Below the pieces are notes generated by a model that was not told the origin of the DNA, ran no database searches, and saw only the letters and a list, made by a program, of their open reading frames with translations. From Acidihalobacter aeolianus (GTDB taxonomy: Bacteria > Pseudomonadota > Gammaproteobacteria > DSM-5130 > Acidihalobacteraceae), in contig NZ_CP017448.1 in assembly GCF_001753165.1 (NCBI RefSeq), forward strand, positions 2,560,462 through 2,624,461: DNA of 64,000 nucleotides, written 5' to 3'. This document shows, in pieces, positions 53,553-62,943 of the stretch (position 1 is its first letter; the number at the start of each line of letters is the position of its first letter). Made by a program: the position numbers and the translations under genes.

Positions 53553-53933
53553 TCAGGACTGTGCCTGGGCCTCCGCCTGCTGTTTGCGAACCTCTTCGTG
53601 CACCTGCGCCATGTCGATCTCGCGCACCTTGCCGATCACGTCCTCAAGCTGCGCCGGCGACAGCATGCCCGGCTGCGAGAAAAGGATCACCTGTTCGCGA
53701 AAGATCATCAGGGTCGGGATCGAGCGAATCTGGAAGGCTGCTGCCAGACCCTGCTGTTCCTCGGTATTGACCTTGGCGAAGACGATATCCGGATGATTCT
53801 CGGAGGCCGCCTCGAAGGTGGGGGCGAAGGCACGGCAAGGCGCACACCAGGATGCCCAGTAATCGATGATCACGATATCGTTGTCCTGAACGGTGGACTC
53901 GAAATCGTCCTGGGTCAATTCTCTCACTGCCAT
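53553..53933 (-). CDS. Thioredoxin-family protein
   Basis: A 126-residue thioredoxin with active site WASWCAPCRAFAP (CAPC rather than CGPC) and cis-Pro in IRSIPTLMIFREQ. No signal peptide is present. It has a longer C-terminal helix (EEVRKQQAEAQAQS) than standard thioredoxin. The start MAVRELTQDDF is preferred because AGGAG lies six bases upstream; the open frame begins six codons earlier. Likely a cytoplasmic disulfide reductant. Confidence 0.92.
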   Translation of the reverse strand: MAVRELTQDDFESTVQDNDIVIIDYWASWCAPCRAFAPTFEAASENHPDIVFAKVNTEEQQGLAAAFQIRSIPTLMIFREQVILFSQPGMLSPAQLEDVIGKVREIDMAQVHEEVRKQQAEAQAQS

Positions 53934-54022
53934 TGCCGGCTCCTCACGCATTGCGCGCCGTCGTGTATTGGCGGTTGATTATATACCAAGTCAGACGACT
54001 GTCCCAAGACAGCACCCCGCCC

Positions 54023-54601
54023 TCAGGCCCTGCTCAGGAAGGCCAGCAGTTCATCGAGTCGTCGCAGAGGGTCGTCCATTTCGAACAATTCCTGTTTGCG
54101 CGCCGACGGCAACGGCAATAGCTCACTCAGCCGAGCACCGACCCAGCCCGCGTCGTCATAAGCCGTCGCCAAACTGCTGTAGGGCCCACCGAGCTGTTCG
54201 AGCATGCGCTGCAGCAAATCCTGCAGTCGCGCGTAGTTCCCAGGGATCGGTTGGGTCGGTTCGGCGATATCCAGCAGCTCAACCTCACCGATCAGCAACC
54301 CGTTCGCTGCCACGGCGTAATCAATGATCCGCAGGCGCTGTTCGCCTTGGGCCACGATGCCAAGCAGACCGTCATCGCGCTGGTTCCAGTCGGCAATTCG
54401 CGCCAGGGTGCCCAGACGATGGATATTCGGGGCAGGCCCCACTTCCTGGCCGGATTCGATCGCGCATATGGCGAACCCAGTGTCGCTGCGCAGGCAGTCC
54501 CGCACCATATCCAAATAGCGCGTTTCGAAGATGCGTAGAGGGAGCAGCCCGCCGGGAAACAGAACGCTGTGCAAGGGGAACAGGGGCAGACGCACGGTCA
54601 C
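54023..54601 (-). CDS. LON-substrate-binding domain protein (no protease domain)
   Basis: A 192-residue stand-alone Lon N-terminal domain (RLPLFPLHSVLFPGGLLPLRIFE, GTLARIADWNQRDDGLLGIVAQGEQRL). There is no AAA+ or peptidase part. Such proteins are widespread in proteobacteria with unclear function. The start overlaps the ubiX stop by four bases, making it the last gene of mpl-ubiX-lonN. Confidence 0.9.
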   Translation of the reverse strand: MTVRLPLFPLHSVLFPGGLLPLRIFETRYLDMVRDCLRSDTGFAICAIESGQEVGPAPNIHRLGTLARIADWNQRDDGLLGIVAQGEQRLRIIDYAVAANGLLIGEVELLDIAEPTQPIPGNYARLQDLLQRMLEQLGGPYSSLATAYDDAGWVGARLSELLPLPSARKQELFEMDDPLRRLDELLAFLSRA

Positions 54602-55224
54602 GCGTCCGCGTCAGGCTCGCCCCAGGGCGGCAGCAGGGTTTGCGGTATTTCCAGATGGTCGAGAATCCGCGCCACCATGAAATCGACCAGATCCTCGACC
54701 CGAGTCGGTCGATGGTAAAAACCTGGGTTGGCCGGCATCATCACCGCACCCATGCGGGTCAGACGCAGCATGTTTTCAAGGTGAATTTCCGACAGAGGGG
54801 TCTCACGCAACACCACGATGAGCGTGCGACGTTCCTTGAGGGCGACGTCGGCTGCACGCTCGATCAGCGAACGCGAGGCGCCGACCGCAACCGCCGACAG
54901 CGTCCCGGTGGTGCAAGGGCAGATCACCATTGCCTCCGCCGCTCCGGAGCCACTGGCCACCGGCGCGGTCCACTGCTGTTCGCCGAACACGTGCAGCTGG
55001 CCGGGCGCGGCGCCATAGAGCCCGCCTAGGGCTCGTGCCAGTTCGGACTGACGGCCCGGAAGCTGCAGATCCGTTTCCATGCCGATCACGACGCGAGCCG
55101 GCTGTGAGAGCATCAGATAGACGCGCGTGCCGGAACGCAGCAGGCATTCGAGCAGGCGCAGGCCGTACTGCACGCCTGAGGCGCCGGTCAGCGCCAGGGA
55201 CACGGTACGCGGCCAGTCGCTCAT
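54598..55224 (-). CDS. ubiX: Flavin prenyltransferase UbiX
   Basis: A 208-residue UbiX. The Rossmann-like flavin site is LALTGASGVQYGLRLLECLL, followed by ICPCTTGTLSAVAVGASRSLIERAADV, the VVLRETPLSEIHLENMLRL stretch and GAVMMPANPGFYHRP. It makes the prenylated FMN used by UbiD in ubiquinone synthesis. Overlaps mpl upstream (ATGA) and the LON-domain gene downstream. Confidence 0.95.
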   Translation of the reverse strand: MSDWPRTVSLALTGASGVQYGLRLLECLLRSGTRVYLMLSQPARVVIGMETDLQLPGRQSELARALGGLYGAAPGQLHVFGEQQWTAPVASGSGAAEAMVICPCTTGTLSAVAVGASRSLIERAADVALKERRTLIVVLRETPLSEIHLENMLRLTRMGAVMMPANPGFYHRPTRVEDLVDFMVARILDHLEIPQTLLPPWGEPDADA

Positions 55225-56597
55225 GCCGTCGACTCCGCACGCTCGGCCAGCGCCGCGCGCACGCGCAGCGGCAGACCGCCGAAACTGCCGTTGCTCATGA
55301 ACACCACCTGATCGCTTGCACGCAGTTCGCCGATGAGTGCAGCTTCCAGGCCGTCTAGATCGGCGAGCACGGCCGCCCGCTCACCCAGTTCTGCGGCTAC
55401 TTCGCGCAGCGACCAGCCCAGATCCGAGGGCTGATAGAGGAATACGCGATCGGCTTGGGAGAGCGATGCACCGAGCGTCTGGCGATGAACGCCCATGCGC
55501 ATGGTGGCGGAACGCGGTTCCAACACCGCCACGATCCGCGCACGGCCGCTGCGTGCGCGCAGGCCCTGTAGGGTGGTGGCGATGGCGGTGGGATGATGCG
55601 CGAAATCGTCGTACAGGGTCACGCCGGCGACGTCGCCAACCACCTGCAGGCGACGCGCCACCCCGCCGAAGGAGGACACCGCCTCCAGGCCGCTCTCCAG
55701 AGGTACGCCGGCATGCCGCGCGGCGAGCAGCGCGCCCAGGGCGTTCGATACGTTGTGCCGCCCGAGCAGCTTCCAGGCAATCTCGCCCAGCGGCCGGTTG
55801 TCGTGGAGCACCTCGAAACGGCTGCCGTCCTCGGCGATCAGGCGCGCGCTCCAGCCATCTCCGCCATCCAGCGTGAAGGGCTCGACGGGCGTCCAGCACC
55901 CCATGGCGAGCATCTCGTCCAATGCCGCATCGTCGCCGCGGCGGACGATCAGGCCATTACCCGGCACGGTGCGCACTAGGTGGTGAAATTGCCGCTGGAT
56001 CGCGGCGAGATCGGGAAAGATGTCGGCATGATCGTATTCGAGATTATTCAGCAGCAGGGTCCGTGGTCGATAATGGACGAACTTGGAGCGCTTGTCGAAG
56101 AAGGCGGTATCGTACTCGTCCGCCTCGACCACGAAGAAGGGACTCTCGCCCAGACGCGCTGATACGCCGAAATCCGCCGGAACGCCGCCGATCAGGAAAC
56201 CGGGCTCGAGTCCCGCATGCTGCAGGATGTGCGCGAGCAGGCTGCTGGTGGTGGTCTTGCCGTGGGTCCCGGCCACCGCTAGCACCCAGCGACCGTGCAG
56301 CACGTGCTCGGCCAGCCACTGGGGCCCCGAGGTGTAGTCCAGCCCGCGATCCAGCATGGCCTCGACCGCAGGCACGCCGCGGCGCATGAAGTTGCCCACC
56401 ACGACCTGATCCGGGGCTGGGTCGAGCTGCGCCGGATCGTAGCCCTCGTGGACAGCGATGCCGGCGGCTTCGAGCTGGGTGCTCATGGGCGGGTAGAGTT
56501 GGGTATCGCTGCCGGAGACCTCATGGCCCGCTGCCTTGGCGAGTTGCGCCAAGCCGCCCATGAAGGTTCCGCCGATGCCCAGGATATGTACGTGCAT
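55221..56597 (-). CDS. mpl: UDP-N-acetylmuramate:L-alanyl-gamma-D-glutamyl-meso-DAP ligase
   Basis: A 458-residue Mur-ligase-family enzyme. The start VHILGIGGTFMGGLAQLAKA is the UDP-sugar site. ATP-site motifs are VLAVAGTHGKTTTSSLLAHI and VVEADEYDTAFFDKRSKF, and the C-domain has VTLYDDFAHHPTAIATTL. It reattaches recycled tripeptide to UDP-MurNAc in cell-wall recycling. Length and motifs are complete. It is the first gene of the minus-strand operon with ubiX. Confidence 0.96.
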   Translation of the reverse strand: MHVHILGIGGTFMGGLAQLAKAAGHEVSGSDTQLYPPMSTQLEAAGIAVHEGYDPAQLDPAPDQVVVGNFMRRGVPAVEAMLDRGLDYTSGPQWLAEHVLHGRWVLAVAGTHGKTTTSSLLAHILQHAGLEPGFLIGGVPADFGVSARLGESPFFVVEADEYDTAFFDKRSKFVHYRPRTLLLNNLEYDHADIFPDLAAIQRQFHHLVRTVPGNGLIVRRGDDAALDEMLAMGCWTPVEPFTLDGGDGWSARLIAEDGSRFEVLHDNRPLGEIAWKLLGRHNVSNALGALLAARHAGVPLESGLEAVSSFGGVARRLQVVGDVAGVTLYDDFAHHPTAIATTLQGLRARSGRARIVAVLEPRSATMRMGVHRQTLGASLSQADRVFLYQPSDLGWSLREVAAELGERAAVLADLDGLEAALIGELRASDQVVFMSNGSFGGLPLRVRAALAERAESTA

Positions 56598-56627
56598 AGG
56601 CTGCCTTTTCCTGTGACCGTCGCGGCG

Positions 56628-57170
56628 TCAGTTACCGATCGCGCCGCCGAAGAACCCGGTGATTAGCAGCGATGCCGTGAACATGAAGCCCAGCGCCGTT
56701 GCCACGCCCAGCCAGGTTTGCCGCAAATCCAGCGCGAAGCGAAAGATACGCCCGAATACCGCGATCATCCAGCCGAGCGTGATCAGATAACCCACGGCGG
56801 TAAAGGGTGCCTGCCCGCCCGTAGCTTCGGCATGGTAAAGCACCAGCAGCTGTGGCATCAGCACCAACCCCAGGACCGCCCCTGTGGAACCCAATGCGGT
56901 CAGGGTCTGCACCAGCCGCTGCGGGTGCTGGGTCAGCGCCAAGGCGCCGTATGACCAGGCCACCAGCACTGCGGTTTCCACCACTGCCTGAATCAGACCA
57001 GCCCAGAAGCCGGAAAGCGGGAGCGCGTTCAAGGTGCTCACAAGCAGATATGCGGTCAGCGACAGCACCATCCAACTGCGCGCTGCAGGCATATCCTGCG
57101 GGCCTGCCCGCATCATGCACAGATCGAATATGCGCTTGAGGAAACTGAGAATCGACACGGCGTCTGGCAT
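56628..57170 (-). CDS. Five-helix membrane protein (Yip1-like), function unknown
   Basis: A 180-residue membrane protein with about five helices (for example SWMVLSLTAYLLVSTLNALP and WLGVATALGFMFTASLLITGFFG). The start near MPDAVSILSFLKRIFDLCMMR is amphipathic. The size resembles Yip1-domain proteins, but key motifs are not decisive. It lies 30 bases before mpl on the same strand and could be its upstream partner. Confidence 0.65.
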   Translation of the reverse strand: MPDAVSILSFLKRIFDLCMMRAGPQDMPAARSWMVLSLTAYLLVSTLNALPLSGFWAGLIQAVVETAVLVAWSYGALALTQHPQRLVQTLTALGSTGAVLGLVLMPQLLVLYHAEATGGQAPFTAVGYLITLGWMIAVFGRIFRFALDLRQTWLGVATALGFMFTASLLITGFFGGAIGN

Positions 57171-57474
57171 GATACAAAGTGATTATGGCTTGTTCATACT
57201 GCTGATCGGCATGCTGTTGTGCCTAAAAAAACGCCAATCAAGGCGCGAGGAGTGCAGTTTGGTGGTTCCAAATACACGACGGGCAACCCGAGTAGCGCTA
57301 TTTCAACCGCACCTCGTAGGACCGAGTTGCTTATCTTGTCCCGCGATATTGCCGCTCGCTTATGTAGCCGGGCAACGGCACTCACCACACTTTGCGAACC
57401 ATACGAAGCGGCTCCAACAATGTCCGCTCAGCCGCATGAACAGGCCCTAGGATAGCACGCGACCCAACCTCCGA
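57171..57474. other. Intergenic stretch before the phospholipase D-like gene
   Basis: A 304-base divergent region with no credible gene. It should hold the promoters for the Yip1-like gene and the PLD gene. Several short ORFs lack features. Confidence 0.5.
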
Positions 57475-58659
57475 ATGATACGCCCCACACTCAGGCAAGC
57501 GCAGCGCACGCCGCATTTTTCAATGCGCCAGGGGCACCGCCTGGATCTCCTTGCCGACGGCAACCACTTCTTTCCAGCGATGCTCGCAGCCATCGACTCG
57601 GCTCGCCATTACGTGTTGATGGAAATGTACCTGTTCGAATCAGGCAGACTGGCCGACCGCTTCATCGCTGCACTGATCGATGCAGCGGACCGAGGCGTCC
57701 AGGTTCACCTGCTGCTGGACGATTTCGGCTCGCTGAAACTGCAGGCGCACGACCGAGTCAGGTTGCGTACCGGGGGCGTGATCCTGGCCCTCTACAACCC
57801 CCTGCGACTCGGACGATTGTCCGCCAACCTGCATCGGGATCATCGCAAGCTGCTGCTGATCGACGGACGGGTCGCATTCACCGGCGGCAGCGGCATCACC
57901 GACGACTTCGACCCGTCGATCCGCACGCGACGCTGGTGGCACGACCTTATGCTGCGTATTGAGGGTCCGGTGGTACACGACTGGCAGCGTCTGTTCGAAC
58001 GCACCTGGCGCCAATCCAGCGATGCCGCTCTGCCAGCACTGCCGACCAAACTGCCGGAACCGGCGGGACCGCATGCCACGAGGCTGGTGGTCAACGACGG
58101 CCGCCGCCGCGAAATCCAGCGGCACCTGGTCCGGCGGCTGTCCGATGCGCAACAGCGAATTGCGATCAGCGTGGCCTATTTCGTCCCACCCCCGCGTATC
58201 CGGGCGACCCTGCGCCGGGCCGCGCGGCGCGGCGTCAAGGTCGACCTAATCCTGCCCGGTCGGCACACCGATCACCAGTCGGCACGCTATGCCGGACGTC
58301 GTTTCTACACCCAGTTGCTGCGCGCCGGTGTGCGTATCCACGAGTACACGCCCCGCTTCTCACACGTGAAGCTGATGATCTGCGACGACTGGGTCAGCCT
58401 GGGCTCAGCCAACCTCGACCACTGGACGCTGCGCTGGAATCTCGAGGCCAACCTGGAATTCGAGGACACGGATTTCGCCGCCACGGCGCTAGCCCAATTC
58501 ACGGCAGATCTGGCTCAGGCCCGCGAGGTCGACCTGCCAACGTGGATGGCGCGCGGACACAGGGCCCGCGCACGCGAATGGTTCTGGAGCCTGATCAGCA
58601 GCTGGCTGGTGCGCTGGGAGGCGATACGGCCGCCGCGCGCGCCGGTGCGCCGCGGCTGA
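57475..58659 (+). CDS. Phospholipase D-superfamily phosphatidyltransferase (cardiolipin synthase-like)
   Basis: A 394-residue protein with both HKD motifs: HRDHRKLLLIDGRVAFTGGSG at ~120 and FSHVKLMICDDWVSLGSANLD at ~300. The region between carries QRLFERTWRQ typical of ClsB-like enzymes. These condense phosphatidyl groups to cardiolipin at the inner membrane. There are no N-terminal membrane helices, as in ClsB rather than ClsA. A basic C-terminal stretch (RARAREWFWSLISSWLVRW) may anchor it. Confidence 0.9.
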   Translation: MIRPTLRQAQRTPHFSMRQGHRLDLLADGNHFFPAMLAAIDSARHYVLMEMYLFESGRLADRFIAALIDAADRGVQVHLLLDDFGSLKLQAHDRVRLRTGGVILALYNPLRLGRLSANLHRDHRKLLLIDGRVAFTGGSGITDDFDPSIRTRRWWHDLMLRIEGPVVHDWQRLFERTWRQSSDAALPALPTKLPEPAGPHATRLVVNDGRRREIQRHLVRRLSDAQQRIAISVAYFVPPPRIRATLRRAARRGVKVDLILPGRHTDHQSARYAGRRFYTQLLRAGVRIHEYTPRFSHVKLMICDDWVSLGSANLDHWTLRWNLEANLEFEDTDFAATALAQFTADLAQAREVDLPTWMARGHRARAREWFWSLISSWLVRWEAIRPPRAPVRRG

Positions 58660-58671
58660 CACGGAGCCTGC

Positions 58672-59883
58672 TCAGGCCTTGCGCCCGCGCGCGGCGGCGA
58701 TGCGCAGGCGCAGCGCGTTGAGCTTGATGAAGCCCGCCGCATCCTTCTGGTCGTAGGCGCCGGCGTCGTCCTCGAAGGTCGCGATGCTGGCGTCGAACAG
58801 GCTGTCGTCGGACTTGCGCCCGGCCACGCTGATGCCGCCCTTGTAGAGCTTCAGACGCACCACGCCGTTCACCGACGTCTGCGAGGCGTCGATCATGGCC
58901 TGCAGCATGCGCCGCTCGGGGCTCCACCAGTAGCCGTTGTAGATGAGGCTGGCATAGCGCGGCATCAGCTCGTCCTTGAGATGCGCTGCCTCGCGGTCCA
59001 GGGTGATGGACTCGATCGCACGGTGCGCCTTCATCAGGATGGTGCCGCCGGGCGTCTCGTAGCAGCCGCGCGACTTCATGCCGACGTAGCGGTTCTCGAC
59101 GATGTCGAGCCGGCCGATGCCGTTGGCGCCGCCGAGCGCGTTCAGTTTGGCCAACACCGCGGCGGGGCTCATGGCCTCGCCGTCGATGGCCACCACATCG
59201 CCGCACGCAAAGGTGAGTTCGACGTAGGTCGGTGCGTCCGGCGCCTGCTCGGGCGAGACGCTCCAACGCCACATGGATTCCTCGGCCTCGGCCCAAGGAT
59301 CCTCCAGGATGCCGCCTTCGTAGGAGATGTGCAGCAGGTTGGCATCCATCGAGTACGGGGACGTGTGGCCATGGCGCTCGATCGGAATGCCGTGCTGCTC
59401 GGCGTAGGCCAGCAGCCGCTCGCGCGAGGTGAGATCCCACTCGCGCCAGGGCGCGATCACCTGAATCCCCGGCTTGAGGGCATAGGCACCCAGCTCGAAG
59501 CGCACCTGATCGTTGCCCTTGCCGGTGGCGCCGTGGGAAACGGCATCGGCGCCGGTCTGGTTGGCGATCTCCACTAGGCGCTTGGCGATCAGCGGGCGCG
59601 CGATGGAGGTGCCGAGCAGGTACTCGCCCTCGTAGATCGCGTTGGCACGGAACATGGGGAACACGAAGTCGCGCACGAACTCCTCGCGCAGATCCTCGAT
59701 GTAGATCTCCTTGACGCCCAGCTTCTGCGCCTTGGCGCGCGCCGGCTCAACCTCTTCACCCTGTCCCAGGTCGGCGGTGAAGGTCACCACCTCGCAGCCG
59801 TAGGTCTCCTGCAGCCACTTGAGGATCACCGAGGTATCGAGGCCGCCCGAATAGGCGAGCACGACCTTGTTCACGTCTGCCAT
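58672..59883 (-). CDS. argG: Argininosuccinate synthase
   Basis: A 403-residue ArgG with the ATP PP-loop [32 protein letters not shown] and [17 protein letters not shown], full length for the family. It joins citrulline and aspartate in arginine synthesis, so with argE and argA the window holds three steps of one pathway. It is convergent with the PLD gene, 12 bases apart. Confidence 0.97.
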   Translation of the reverse strand: MADVNKVVLAYSGGLDTSVILKWLQETYGCEVVTFTADLGQGEEVEPARAKAQKLGVKEIYIEDLREEFVRDFVFPMFRANAIYEGEYLLGTSIARPLIAKRLVEIANQTGADAVSHGATGKGNDQVRFELGAYALKPGIQVIAPWREWDLTSRERLLAYAEQHGIPIERHGHTSPYSMDANLLHISYEGGILEDPWAEAEESMWRWSVSPEQAPDAPTYVELTFACGDVVAIDGEAMSPAAVLAKLNALGGANGIGRLDIVENRYVGMKSRGCYETPGGTILMKAHRAIESITLDREAAHLKDELMPRYASLIYNGYWWSPERRMLQAMIDASQTSVNGVVRLKLYKGGISVAGRKSDDSLFDASIATFEDDAGAYDQKDAAGFIKLNALRLRIAAARGRKA

Positions 59884-59954
59884 GATGCTTTGCTCCGCGT
59901 TGATGCCCGCCGGTTGCCGGCGGCGACAGGGGCGCGATTATAACGCAGCGCCCC

Positions 59955-60818
59955 CTAGCGGATAAGCACGACCGTGGTACGCCGGTTAAGTGCCCGGTCT
60001 CGCGATGTGCGATTGCTGGCCACCGGACGGTATTCGCCCTGCGACGCGATCGAAATGGCCTGCGTCACCCCATGCTCGCGCAGGAAGTGCTCCACCGCCG
60101 CCGCGCGGCGCAAACCGAGGGCATAGTTGGAGGAGGCGCTGCCGACGTTGTCGGTATTGCCGATGGCTCGCACGATACGCACGGGGCCGCCGAATATGCG
60201 CAGATACTCGGCCAGACGCGCAAGGCGCGCGCGTCCCCGAGCACTAGGCTTGTCGCTGCCGGTAGCGAAATGCACCAGGGTCTTCTCGTAGTCGGCGAAC
60301 GTCACCGGCTTGAGTTTGCCCACGCAGGTCTGCAGACGCACCAGCGCCGACCTGAAGCGCAGCGAGGAGATTTGCGCACGCACTCTGGCCTGGTCGCCGA
60401 TGGTGTAGTCCAGCGTGGCGAAATGTCCGTTGCGCAAAGCAAACATCACCTCGCGCGCAGGCATCTCGCCGAAGCGGATCAAACCGTTGCGCGTATCGTT
60501 GCCGCTCTCCAGGGCATCCGCAGGCAGCGACTGGCCAGGCTGCCAGGGAGCCGGTTGCAGGCGCAGGCGAACGCGCTGCCCCTGGTATAGACCCTTGCGC
60601 ACATTCGCTTCGAATATCAGCCTACCATCAGCGCGCTGAATTAGGTTGACCTGGCCGAATTCAGGTATCGACTGTTCCAGGCGGCATTCGAACGGTCCCG
60701 AATGCAGGCGCCACTTAACATCGGCCATAGCTGCCGAAAAAGCCAACAGCGGCTGCGCGTGGCTCGTCCCGACCAACATCAGCAAGGCCGCGAAGGCTAT
60801 CCAGCGTTGCAAGTACAT
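59955..60818 (-). CDS. MotY-like OmpA-family protein
   Basis: A 287-residue exported protein. The signal peptide is RWIAFAALLMLVGTSHA, cut before QP. The N-domain matches MotY (VKWRLHSGPFECRLEQSIPEFG; FEANVRKGLYQGQRVRLRL). The C-domain is OmpA-type, binding peptidoglycan (HFATGSDKPSARGRARLARLAEYL; GNTDNVGSASSNYALGLRRA; SQGEYRPVASN). In sodium-driven motors MotY anchors the stator ring. The ATG at 60818 is chosen because it places the signal peptide at the N-terminus. No flagellar genes are nearby. Confidence 0.85.
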   Translation of the reverse strand: MYLQRWIAFAALLMLVGTSHAQPLLAFSAAMADVKWRLHSGPFECRLEQSIPEFGQVNLIQRADGRLIFEANVRKGLYQGQRVRLRLQPAPWQPGQSLPADALESGNDTRNGLIRFGEMPAREVMFALRNGHFATLDYTIGDQARVRAQISSLRFRSALVRLQTCVGKLKPVTFADYEKTLVHFATGSDKPSARGRARLARLAEYLRIFGGPVRIVRAIGNTDNVGSASSNYALGLRRAAAVEHFLREHGVTQAISIASQGEYRPVASNRTSRDRALNRRTTVVLIR

Positions 60819-60945
60819 GACAAGGCGGCTCCACTCCCGAACGTCGAGTGTATCGGCCTGCTCGGACGGACCTTTAATCTGCGCCTCCAGACAGGTGCAA
60901 CCGCTCCTCAACCCCATTGTCAAAAAAATGGCAAAATGTATGCGA

Positions 60946-60974
60946 TTGACGATGCAAGACCCATCCGATATGAC
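60946..60974 (+). promoter_or_regulatory. Sigma-70-like promoter
   Basis: TTGACG (60946-60951) and TATGAC (60969-60974) are separated by 17 bases, 53 bases before the DUF1641-like ATG. Confidence 0.6.
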
Positions 60975-61027
60975 GGACCCACTCATCCCACGACGGATGA
61001 ACTACTACACAAGCGAGGCCAAGCAAC

Positions 61028-62263
61028 ATGTCCAACGCTGCTAGAACACTGCAAGAAGCTGCATCCGGAGTCGAACTCACCCCCGAACAACTGGCCGGTC
61101 TGGGCAAGGTCGGGGATACAGCCAATCAGGTTACCGAACTGCTCGGGATGTCGCAGACCGTGCTCGCCGACCTGCGCGACGACATCGACGTCGACGCGAT
61201 CGCCGACCGGCTCGGCCCGGAGATGGAGGCACTGATCCAGACTCTCCGCGAGATCATGCGACTGGTAGATGTGGATTCCGTGCAGACGCTGCACGAACGC
61301 GTCCATGCCGGCGTGGTGAACATGGAGGAATCTCACGTCATGGAGGCGGCGCCCGAACTCCTCGCCCTAGTAGGCAGCCTGCACGAAAGCGGCCTGCTCA
61401 AGCTACTGCCGCCGATCCTGACCCAACTCAAGGGCCTGACAGTAAATATCGATGCGGAGCTGATCGGCGAGCGTCTGGCTGGCATCAACACCTCGCTGTC
61501 CTACTGGACGGAAACGGCGCGCGAGGGACTGCGCATCGCCGGCGATCAGATCTCCGAGATGGATCTTCCGGGTCAGGTCGCCAAACTCGAGGACATGGCC
61601 GATCAGTGGTGGCACATTGCGCTGCGTGCGAAGAAATTGGCGCAAGGAGATGCTGACACGCTGGGTGAGCGTGTCGAATGGCTGCTGGGCCATGCCGAAC
61701 GCCTGAGTGTCCAGATCGGCCCGGTGCTCGGAGCCCTGGCGGAGCTAGCACCAGAGGCCGTCAAATCGATCGACTTCTCCACCATCGCGGGCAAGATCAC
61801 CAGCGGCGCCATCGAGTGGATCGAGATCGGCGTGCAGGCCCAGGCCTTCGTCAAGGGCGACAGCGAATCGCTGGCAGCGCGCGTGCGCGCGATGCTTGAA
61901 GGTGCACGCGAAGCCGGCCTGGACCAGATGATTCCGGACCTGATGGGCATGCTCGGCACCGTCAACCGTACCGGATTGCTACGCAAGGTGAACCTACTGC
62001 TCGGTACCCTGGAACCGCATATCCCAGCGGATGAGGAGCTCAAGCGCTGGCTGGAGCAGGGTACGGTCCTCGCGCAGCGCTACCAGCCCCAGATCGCCGG
62101 TGCATTACCCGCTTTGGACGGGGCCCTCAAAGCGATGGAGGGTACAGAAAACAAGGGCGGCGGTATCTTTGGCCTGCTCGGTATCGTTTTCTCACGCAAA
62201 ACGCAGTACGTGCTGCGCTTCGTGATCGAATTCGCATACCGCTTCCTGCGCGGCAACAAGTAA
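61028..62263 (+). CDS. DUF1641-like helical protein
   Basis: A 411-residue, almost wholly helical protein without signal peptide. It has repeated amphipathic units, such as PELLALVGSLHESGLLKLLPPI and LMGMLGTVNRTGLLRKVNLLLG, whose L-x3-L...SGLLxxL pattern matches DUF1641 proteins. Those often accompany sulfide:quinone oxidoreductase or formate dehydrogenase genes in sulfur bacteria. The C-terminal helix TQYVLRFVIEFAYRFLRG could touch the membrane. The family call is moderate, and the function is not known. Confidence 0.55.
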   Translation: MSNAARTLQEAASGVELTPEQLAGLGKVGDTANQVTELLGMSQTVLADLRDDIDVDAIADRLGPEMEALIQTLREIMRLVDVDSVQTLHERVHAGVVNMEESHVMEAAPELLALVGSLHESGLLKLLPPILTQLKGLTVNIDAELIGERLAGINTSLSYWTETAREGLRIAGDQISEMDLPGQVAKLEDMADQWWHIALRAKKLAQGDADTLGERVEWLLGHAERLSVQIGPVLGALAELAPEAVKSIDFSTIAGKITSGAIEWIEIGVQAQAFVKGDSESLAARVRAMLEGAREAGLDQMIPDLMGMLGTVNRTGLLRKVNLLLGTLEPHIPADEELKRWLEQGTVLAQRYQPQIAGALPALDGALKAMEGTENKGGGIFGLLGIVFSRKTQYVLRFVIEFAYRFLRGNK

Positions 62264-62274
62264 GCGGAACATAT

Positions 62275-62301
62275 GCCGGGTGGGGTAATGCCCCACCCGG
62301 C
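62275..62301 (+). terminator. Terminator after the DUF1641-like gene
   Basis: Perfect 11-bp stem GCCGGGTGGGG / CCCCACCCGGC around TAATG. A short T-run lies further on. Confidence 0.8.
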
Positions 62302-62377
62302 TCCCTCAGTAGAACTTTTTATCCATTGATCAGGTCTACAAATGGCCGCCGACTGGCAGTCATTCGGAGATCCGATC

Positions 62378-62854
62378 ATGCTAAAAAAACAAACGCTCAC
62401 CCTTGCCTTCATCAGCGCAACACTCGCTGCCATGCCTGTGACCCATGCCGGCACTTTCCATGGCGCCCAAGCCAATCCACACCGCGAATACGGCGCAATC
62501 TTCCAGATCGACAACGGCGGCAATGGCGCAATCAAGAAAACCCTCAACAACATTGAGAATCTGCTGCATGACCCGCGTCTGAAGGGCCACATCAAAATCG
62601 AACTCATCGCCAACAGCAAGGGCTTCGATGTCTATGTAAAGGGCAACGGTTTTCGTCGTAAACTCAAGGAACTGCAGCATCAGGGCGTTATCCTGGCCCA
62701 ATGTGGCAACACCCTACGGGAACTGCATGTCAATCGACATGACTTGTATCCCTTCATCACCGTGGTGCCATCCGGTGTGGGTGAGATCACGATCCGAGAG
62801 AGCGAAGGTTGGGCCTATATCCATCCTGGCGCCCCTCATCATGAGGGCTTCTGA
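62378..62854 (+). CDS. Secreted DsrE-family-like protein
   Basis: A 158-residue protein with a signal peptide (TLTLAFISATLAAMPVTHA, cut before GT). The mature part has a DsrE/F fold: LNNIENLLHDPRLKGHIKIELIANSKGFDVYV, then VILAQCGNTLRELHV. The conserved Cys in AQCGNTL is at the position that carries sulfur or is typical of periplasmic DsrE-like proteins. GGAGA lies eight bases before the ATG at 62378. Sulfur transfer in the periplasm is a plausible role (inference). Confidence 0.8.
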   Translation: MLKKQTLTLAFISATLAAMPVTHAGTFHGAQANPHREYGAIFQIDNGGNGAIKKTLNNIENLLHDPRLKGHIKIELIANSKGFDVYVKGNGFRRKLKELQHQGVILAQCGNTLRELHVNRHDLYPFITVVPSGVGEITIRESEGWAYIHPGAPHHEGF

Positions 62855-62943
62855 TCTGTGCGATGCAGGGTTGTCATAACTGTGTTATTAATTGCGTGTC
62901 ACCGCTAAAGCATGCGAACTAACGACAACACTAAGGTGCACGC

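Noticed and set aside
57219-57455. Short ORF before the PLD-like gene
   Set aside because: Composition is not protein-like and there is no SD; treated as intergenic.
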